Shown here: in pieces, positions 60,582 through 64,000 of the stretch | Layout of the letters: each line of letters begins with the position of its first letter | Numbering within the stretch: position 1 is the stretch's first letter | Assembly: GCA_910575665.1 (NCBI GenBank) | Contig: CAJTFB010000014.1 | Span: 31,610-95,609 of the forward strand | From: Eubacteriaceae bacterium | GTDB taxonomy: Bacteria; Bacillota; Clostridia; Lachnospirales; Lachnospiraceae | DNA: 64,000 nt | Reading direction: 5' to 3' | Made by a program: the position numbers and the translations under genes | Notes under the pieces: model-generated | What the model saw: only the letters and a program-made list of their open reading frames with translations | What the model was told of the DNA's origin: nothing | The model's database searches: none

Positions 60582-60610
60582 TTGTATTCTTTGGAAGTAT
60601 CTGGTATAAT
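60582..60610 (+). promoter_or_regulatory. promoter of the LytTR-kinase operon
   Basis: TTGTAT (60582-60587), 17 bases, TATAAT (60605-60610). A single TGTCGT box (60553-60558) followed by TGTCAC (60563-60568) lies upstream and may mediate autoregulation. Confidence 0.65.
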
Positions 60611-60642
60611 GAAGGCAAATATTTATGATATAGGAGGGCGAT

Positions 60643-61362
60643 ATGCGAGTAGCAATATGCGACGATGATCAGGGATGCTGTTCGCGGCTTGAAGGATGGC
60701 TCAAGATGTATCGAAGAGCACAAAAGATCAGAATGGAGATACATATATTTAATACAGTAGAGCTTCTCTTAAATCAGGTAGCAGAGGGCTCCTGGTATGA
60801 TGTGGTTTTTCTGGATATAGAGTTCCCGGAGGGTTCCGGCGTGGAGCTGGGGCATTTTATTCGGGATAATACGAAAAATGAAGCGGTTCAAATTGTTTAT
60901 ATTTCAGGAAAAACAAAATACTGCAGATATCTTTTTGCACTGGAACCATTGAATTTCCATCATAAACCTCTGCATCGTGAGGAGATCTTTGCAGATCTGG
61001 ATAAGGTGGTCAGGAGAAGCAGCGATGGCAAACAGGTGCTGAGGTATAAAGAGGATGGAATTCTCAAGTGGATTGCGCTGAGGGATGTCATGTATGTTAA
61101 GTCGGTGGATAAAATGCTGGAGGTAATGACCAAAGACAATAAGAGAATCCGGATACGGGAAAACCTCCAGGATCTTGGGGAAAAATATGCAGATTATTCT
61201 TTGTGCCAGTGCCATCGGTCTCATGTGGTGAACTTAAGTTATGTGGTCCGCTATCTGGATCACTGTTTGTTTATGGAAAATGGTGCGGAGATTCCTGTGG
61301 GGAGACGGTATGTAGAAAAAGTAAAAAAGGCGTGGGTGGATTATGATATGGAGGTGAAGTAA
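60643..61362 (+). CDS. LytTR-family response regulator (AgrA-like)
   Basis: 239 residues, ATG 60643 with TAGGAGGGCGAT upstream. Receiver (RVAICDDDQGCCSRLEGWL; phosphoacceptor Asp58 in VVFLDIEFPEG) and C-terminal LytTR DNA-binding domain (ALRDVMYVKSVDKMLEVMT, CQCHRSHVVNLSYVVRY, EIPVGRRYVEKVKKAW). LytTR proteins bind short direct repeats about two helical turns apart. The ATG of the kinase gene follows the TAA at once, so the pair is coupled. Confidence 0.93.
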   Translation: MRVAICDDDQGCCSRLEGWLKMYRRAQKIRMEIHIFNTVELLLNQVAEGSWYDVVFLDIEFPEGSGVELGHFIRDNTKNEAVQIVYISGKTKYCRYLFALEPLNFHHKPLHREEIFADLDKVVRRSSDGKQVLRYKEDGILKWIALRDVMYVKSVDKMLEVMTKDNKRIRIRENLQDLGEKYADYSLCQCHRSHVVNLSYVVRYLDHCLFMENGAEIPVGRRYVEKVKKAWVDYDMEVK

Positions 61363-62631
61363 ATGTCCATAGTGATCTTCCTGATATCCTCTGCTTTTCA
61401 GACCTATGAGGTGTATCTGCTCATGCAGTGTTTTCTCAAAAAGAGCCGGTTCGGAGGGAAGGGGGTACTCTGCGCCTATGCAGGGCTGTATCTCATGTTG
61501 ACACTTCCCCATCTGCTTTTGGGCATTCCTATGGTAAATCTGGCCTGTTCCTTTGGTGGGGAACTGCTCATCACTATCATTTACAAGGGGAGCTGGAAAA
61601 AGCAGATTTTATCTGGAGTTTTTGTTTTTGTGATTTTTACTCTGGCAGAGTGTGTTGTGGCGCTCCTATCTGGTTATATTAATCTGGACATTTTTTCATC
61701 CACAGAGTATTTTTCAGTATTTGGGACGATCAGTCTTCCGGTCGTGATGTTCATGATCGTACTATTCATCCGGAATCTCAAAAATATCAGGGAGGGAGAG
61801 GAGGTGCCGGCTTCTTATTGGATCATTTCTGTGGCGCTGCCAATCTCATCGGTTTATCTTTTTATCTTATTTTATCAGCAGCCAGGACTAAGACTTCAGT
61901 CAGTGGGAGCCTGTGCCGCTGTGCTCTTTGCCATCAATATCTTTGTCATTTATCTGTATGACCGGCAGCTTCACAGCTTTCGGCTGCAGGTGGAAAAGGA
62001 TACGCTGGAACTTCAAAACCAGTATCAAAAAAACCAGCTGGAGCTGATGAACCAGGTGGTGGAGCAGGTAAGAGAGCAGAGGCATGACTTCATCAGGCAT
62101 ATTTCCATGATTTCTTATTTGAACAAGCAGCATGAGACGGAACATCTTGCGGCATATCTGGGAGAGATCCAGGAAAATATCCTGCAGCATCAGAAATATG
62201 CGGACACAGGAAACTCTGTGCTGGATGGTATATTGAATTATAAACTTCAGGAGGCAGTGGCTGCCGATATATCAGTGGATATGGAGCTCAAGATTCCGGA
62301 GGAGCTGGAACTGTCTGTCTATGATATGAACTTGATTCTGGCAAATCTGATGGATAACAGTATGGAGGCAGTCCGTGATATCAGACAAAAGAGAATTGAG
62401 CTGGGTGTTCGTTACAGTAATAAGGGGGAGCGGTTATTTATCTGGATCAGAAATCCATATAAGGGGAAAAGGGAAAGGACTGGAGGAAATTTTCGCACCA
62501 CGAAAGAAGATAAAATCAATCATGGTTATGGATTACGGAAGGTGGGAAAGATCGTAAAAAAGTATGATGGAACCTTAGAGATCAACACAAAAAACGAAAT
62601 TTTTGAAGTGAAGATCTGCCTATTTCTGTAG
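61363..62631 (+). CDS. GHKL-type sensor kinase (AgrC-like)
   Basis: 422 residues. Six N-terminal membrane segments (to about residue 205), a coiled coil, His241 in REQRHDFIRHISMISYL, and a GHKL ATPase with N-box NLILANLMDNSMEAVRD and G-box NHGYGLRKVGKIVKKYDGTL. This is the AgrC plan: the membrane part is the receptor for a cyclic peptide. Partner of the LytTR regulator; agrD and agrB follow. Confidence 0.92.
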   Translation: MSIVIFLISSAFQTYEVYLLMQCFLKKSRFGGKGVLCAYAGLYLMLTLPHLLLGIPMVNLACSFGGELLITIIYKGSWKKQILSGVFVFVIFTLAECVVALLSGYINLDIFSSTEYFSVFGTISLPVVMFMIVLFIRNLKNIREGEEVPASYWIISVALPISSVYLFILFYQQPGLRLQSVGACAAVLFAINIFVIYLYDRQLHSFRLQVEKDTLELQNQYQKNQLELMNQVVEQVREQRHDFIRHISMISYLNKQHETEHLAAYLGEIQENILQHQKYADTGNSVLDGILNYKLQEAVAADISVDMELKIPEELELSVYDMNLILANLMDNSMEAVRDIRQKRIELGVRYSNKGERLFIWIRNPYKGKRERTGGNFRTTKEDKINHGYGLRKVGKIVKKYDGTLEINTKNEIFEVKICLFL

Positions 62632-62637
62632 GTCATA

Positions 62638-62665
62638 GTGTCGTTCGTCGCAAGTTTGTGTCGTT
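62638..62665 (+). promoter_or_regulatory. tandem GTGTCGTT boxes upstream of agrD (putative LytTR site)
   Basis: GTGTCGTT occurs at 62638-62645 and 62658-62665, exactly 20 bp apart, both followed by C(G/A). They lie about 36 bases before the agrD -10 (62701). The complementary motif AACGACA recurs at 20-bp intervals at 32661-32710. Confidence 0.65.
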
Positions 62666-62689
62666 CACGCCAAAACGCCCAAAACCCCG

Positions 62690-62728
62690 AAAAGATGTGA
62701 TATAATTAACTTATATCACATCTTTTTT
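62690..62728 (+). terminator. perfect hairpin with T-run between kinase gene and agrD, containing a -10 box
   Basis: AAAAGATGTGATATAA (62690-62705) and TTATATCACATCTTTT (62711-62726) pair over all 16 bases, loop TTAAC, followed by TT: a canonical intrinsic terminator for the regulator-kinase transcript. TATAAT (62701-62706) lies inside it and is the best -10 for agrD; the -35 region (CCCAAA) is poor. A transcript starting near 62713 would contain only the right arm and escape the terminator. Confidence 0.75.
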
Positions 62729-62742
62729 AGGAGGAATGACAT

Positions 62743-62886
62743 ATGAAAAACACAAAGAAAAAGTTGGCAGCAAAGGTAGCAGGACTTTCGATGAAAGTTA
62801 CTTCAGGTGCAGTGAATTCTGCTTGTCAGTTTTTGATGCATCAGCCGGAACTGCCGAAAGGGGCAGAACGGCTCCGCAGGAGATAA
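62743..62886 (+). CDS. agrD: AgrD-like cyclic-lactone autoinducer precursor
   Basis: 47 residues, ATG 62743 with AGGAGGAATGAC directly upstream. An amphipathic, basic N-terminal leader (KNTKKKLAAKVAGLSMKV), a core NSACQFLM, and the tail HQPELPKGAERLRRR. The Cys28-to-Met32 stretch and the following H-Q-P-x-x-P match clostridial AgrD, in which AgrB cuts after the last ring residue and closes a Cys thiolactone. Predicted signal: a five-residue ring C-Q-F-L-M with a short tail ending in SA. The exact N-terminus of the mature peptide cannot be told. Confidence 0.88.
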   Translation: MKNTKKKLAAKVAGLSMKVTSGAVNSACQFLMHQPELPKGAERLRRR

Positions 62887-62889
62887 GCG

Positions 62890-63474
62890 GTGCTGGAAAG
62901 GTTTGCCGGATGGCTGGTGGGCAGGATGCTCGCCAGCCAGGCATTTCCCAAAGAAGATGCTCCCCTGGTGTCTTTTGGTATCGTTCAGGGGCTCCGCACT
63001 TTGATAGAGATCATCCTTTTGTTGTGTACAGGTCTGTTTATGAATCTGTTCTGGCAGGGAGTGGTGATCCTTTTGGCGTTTATGCCTCTTCGTATCTATG
63101 CTGGCGGCTACCATGCCAGGACGCCGATGCAGTGCGCGGTTAAGACCTGGATTTTATTTTTTGGAATTTTATTTTTGTATAGATTTGCTCCTGGGCTTTT
63201 ATGGATTCAGATTCTCATTCTGGTCATCACAGGACTCAGCCTGTGGAGATTTGCTCCGGTGGAGCATGAAAACAAACCTTTGGAGGAGTACGAGGTTATC
63301 AAATATAGAAAACGGGCCTTTGGTGTATATGGGACAGAGACGGCCCTTTTTGTGATTCTGCAGCTGCTGGGGGCTACGGGGGCGGCCAGGTGTATCGTTC
63401 TGGGGATTGGAATGATGCTGTTGATCATGTGGATCGGAGTGGGAGTGAATTGGAGAGGCCACCACTATGAATAA
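62890..63474 (+). CDS. agrB: AgrB accessory gene regulator peptidase
   Basis: 194 residues, GTG 62890 with CAGGAGATAAGC upstream, three bases after the agrD stop. Membrane cysteine endopeptidase with catalytic His75 in RIYAGGYHA and Cys82 in MQCAVKT, the same seven-residue spacing as His77/Cys84 of S. aureus AgrB. Several membrane segments and the conserved FAPVEHENKPL follow. Processes AgrD and forms the thiolactone. Confidence 0.93.
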   Translation: MLERFAGWLVGRMLASQAFPKEDAPLVSFGIVQGLRTLIEIILLLCTGLFMNLFWQGVVILLAFMPLRIYAGGYHARTPMQCAVKTWILFFGILFLYRFAPGLLWIQILILVITGLSLWRFAPVEHENKPLEEYEVIKYRKRAFGVYGTETALFVILQLLGATGAARCIVLGIGMMLLIMWIGVGVNWRGHHYE

Positions 63475-63586
63475 AGCCACAGTTCAGAAAAAGAATATGC
63501 AGAGGAACTCTTTAATAAGTATTACGTTCCGGAAGTGAACGAGGGCACATAACACAGATGAAGAAATTAATTGGGAGGTAACCGCT

Positions 63587-63688
63587 ATGAATAAGGACTT
63601 TGCACAGTTAGAAAAAGAACTTGCGGAGATGATTTTTGAGTTTAGTGAGGAAGCTCGGTCCAATCATACAGACGAAACGATTCTATAG
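63587..63688 (+). CDS. small ORF of 33 residues, probably decayed
   Basis: ATG 63587 follows GGGAGGTAACCGCT, a good ribosome site. It encodes an acidic helical peptide (NKDFAQLEKELAEMIFEFSE) that stops at 63686-63688. Upstream, the frame SSEKEYAEELFNKYYVPEVN ends at 63550 without a start. Both look like remnants of mobile or replaced genes. No family recognised. Confidence 0.3.
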   Translation: MNKDFAQLEKELAEMIFEFSEEARSNHTDETIL

Positions 63689-64000
63689 GACAGTTTATGG
63701 ATTATATTTTAGAGAAGATTTAGGTAATTGCGAAACTCGCTAAGCTCGTTTGCGATCTTGATTCTAAACAAGAAAGGATTCGTGCAGAGCACGAATCCCG
63801 GGATAAAAAGTGAATAAGTTGAATTTGGGGCGCACATAAATAAGCCCTCGTGGTTTTATTAAGTGGTAAGTCCTACGAAATCAAAGGCCTTAAGCTGCGG
63901 ATATATTCATGATGGTGGATATTGTCTGCAAGAACTACCGTTATTAGCTGGGTAATACCAGCAAGGATCAGATCCGCATGTAATGTTTTTTCGTTTTGTG
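63689..64000. other. non-coding end of window
   Basis: 312 bases without a convincing gene. GCGAAAC/GTTTGCG (63730-63754) forms a loose stem, and GGATTCGTGC AGA GCACGAATCC (63776-63798) a perfect 10-base hairpin. Confidence 0.4.

Noticed and set aside
62736..63143. 135-codon plus-strand ORF over agrD/agrB
   Set aside because: Overlaps both agrD and agrB in another frame; both of those have ribosome sites and conserved motifs.
1..64000. CRISPR arrays, rRNA genes, complete IS elements or prophage
   Set aside because: Looked for regularly spaced repeats, rRNA-like sequence, transposase or integrase motifs; only a KilA-N fragment and short hairpins were found.

Overview
The window reads as chromosome of an anaerobic, spore-forming, probably flagellated member of the Clostridia, most likely Lachnospiraceae. 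Spore genes: SpoIIR, SipL-like DUF3794-LysM, SpmA/SpmB. Anaerobe genes: HydE, desulfoferrodoxin, a 2[4Fe-4S] ferredoxin, a RACo-like ASKHA protein, FeoAAB. Motility genes: a sigma-D-type promoter with flagellin and FliS, and a soluble MCP. Families such as DUF6240, DUF5702, DUF6382, DUF4474 and Flp1 pilins are, from memory, common in Lachnospiraceae. The genus cannot be fixed from this window.

Layout. 1-8.7 kb: edge of an HTH-Uma2 gene, DUF1294, MATE exporter, tRNA-Gly(CCC), circularly permuted GH3 enzyme, RmuC, a decayed ECF-sigma locus beside a Gly/His/Cys-rich secreted protein, IspE, SpoIIR. 8.7-13.6 kb: sigma-D operon of a DUF6240 protein, an unusually cysteine-rich flagellin and FliS. 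14-23.9 kb: a compact Tad/Flp pilus locus (two prepilin peptidases, TadZ, CpaF, TadB, TadC, Flp1 pilin, DUF5702, two TadE-like proteins, DUF6382-FHA). 23.8-31.6 kb: housekeeping and redox genes (ASKHA/RACo, rhomboid, flavodoxin-SCP2 fusion, HIT, MurG, Pgi, ferredoxin, DUF1858). 31.7-39 kb: MecA, a striking 20-bp-periodic direct-repeat region with its own promoter and a 17-codon ORF, membrane and metallophosphoesterase genes, DUF4474, a PurF paralogue lacking the N-terminal nucleophile Cys, NifX-like protein, KilA-N remnant. 39-47 kb: Lrp/AsnC, panD-coaBC, Veg, SipL, aldo/keto reductase with a MerR-type promoter, HydE, desulfoferrodoxin. 47-53 kb: DtxR-type regulator divergent from feoA-feoA-feoB-small Cys-rich protein, YwmB-like, metallophosphoesterase, MCP. 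53.7-60 kb: NarL/DesK-type two-component system divergent from a three-gene ABC exporter, then spmAB. 60-63.5 kb: a complete agr-like quorum-sensing locus (LytTR regulator, GHKL kinase, AgrD, AgrB). The last 0.5 kb is non-coding or decayed.

How it may fit together. The agr locus is the main candidate system. Upstream of agrD are two GTGTCGTT boxes exactly 20 bp apart, and the likely -10 lies inside a perfect terminator-like hairpin. Three related boxes (AACGACAG/TACGACAC on the plus strand), also at exactly 20-bp intervals, lie at 32661-32710 directly upstream of a promoter and a mini-ORF. This suggests, without proving it, a LytTR regulon target within the same window. Motility, pilus, competence-adaptor (MecA) and sporulation genes nearby are functions that agr systems often influence in Firmicutes. 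All functional calls are from reading the sequence; no database search was run.
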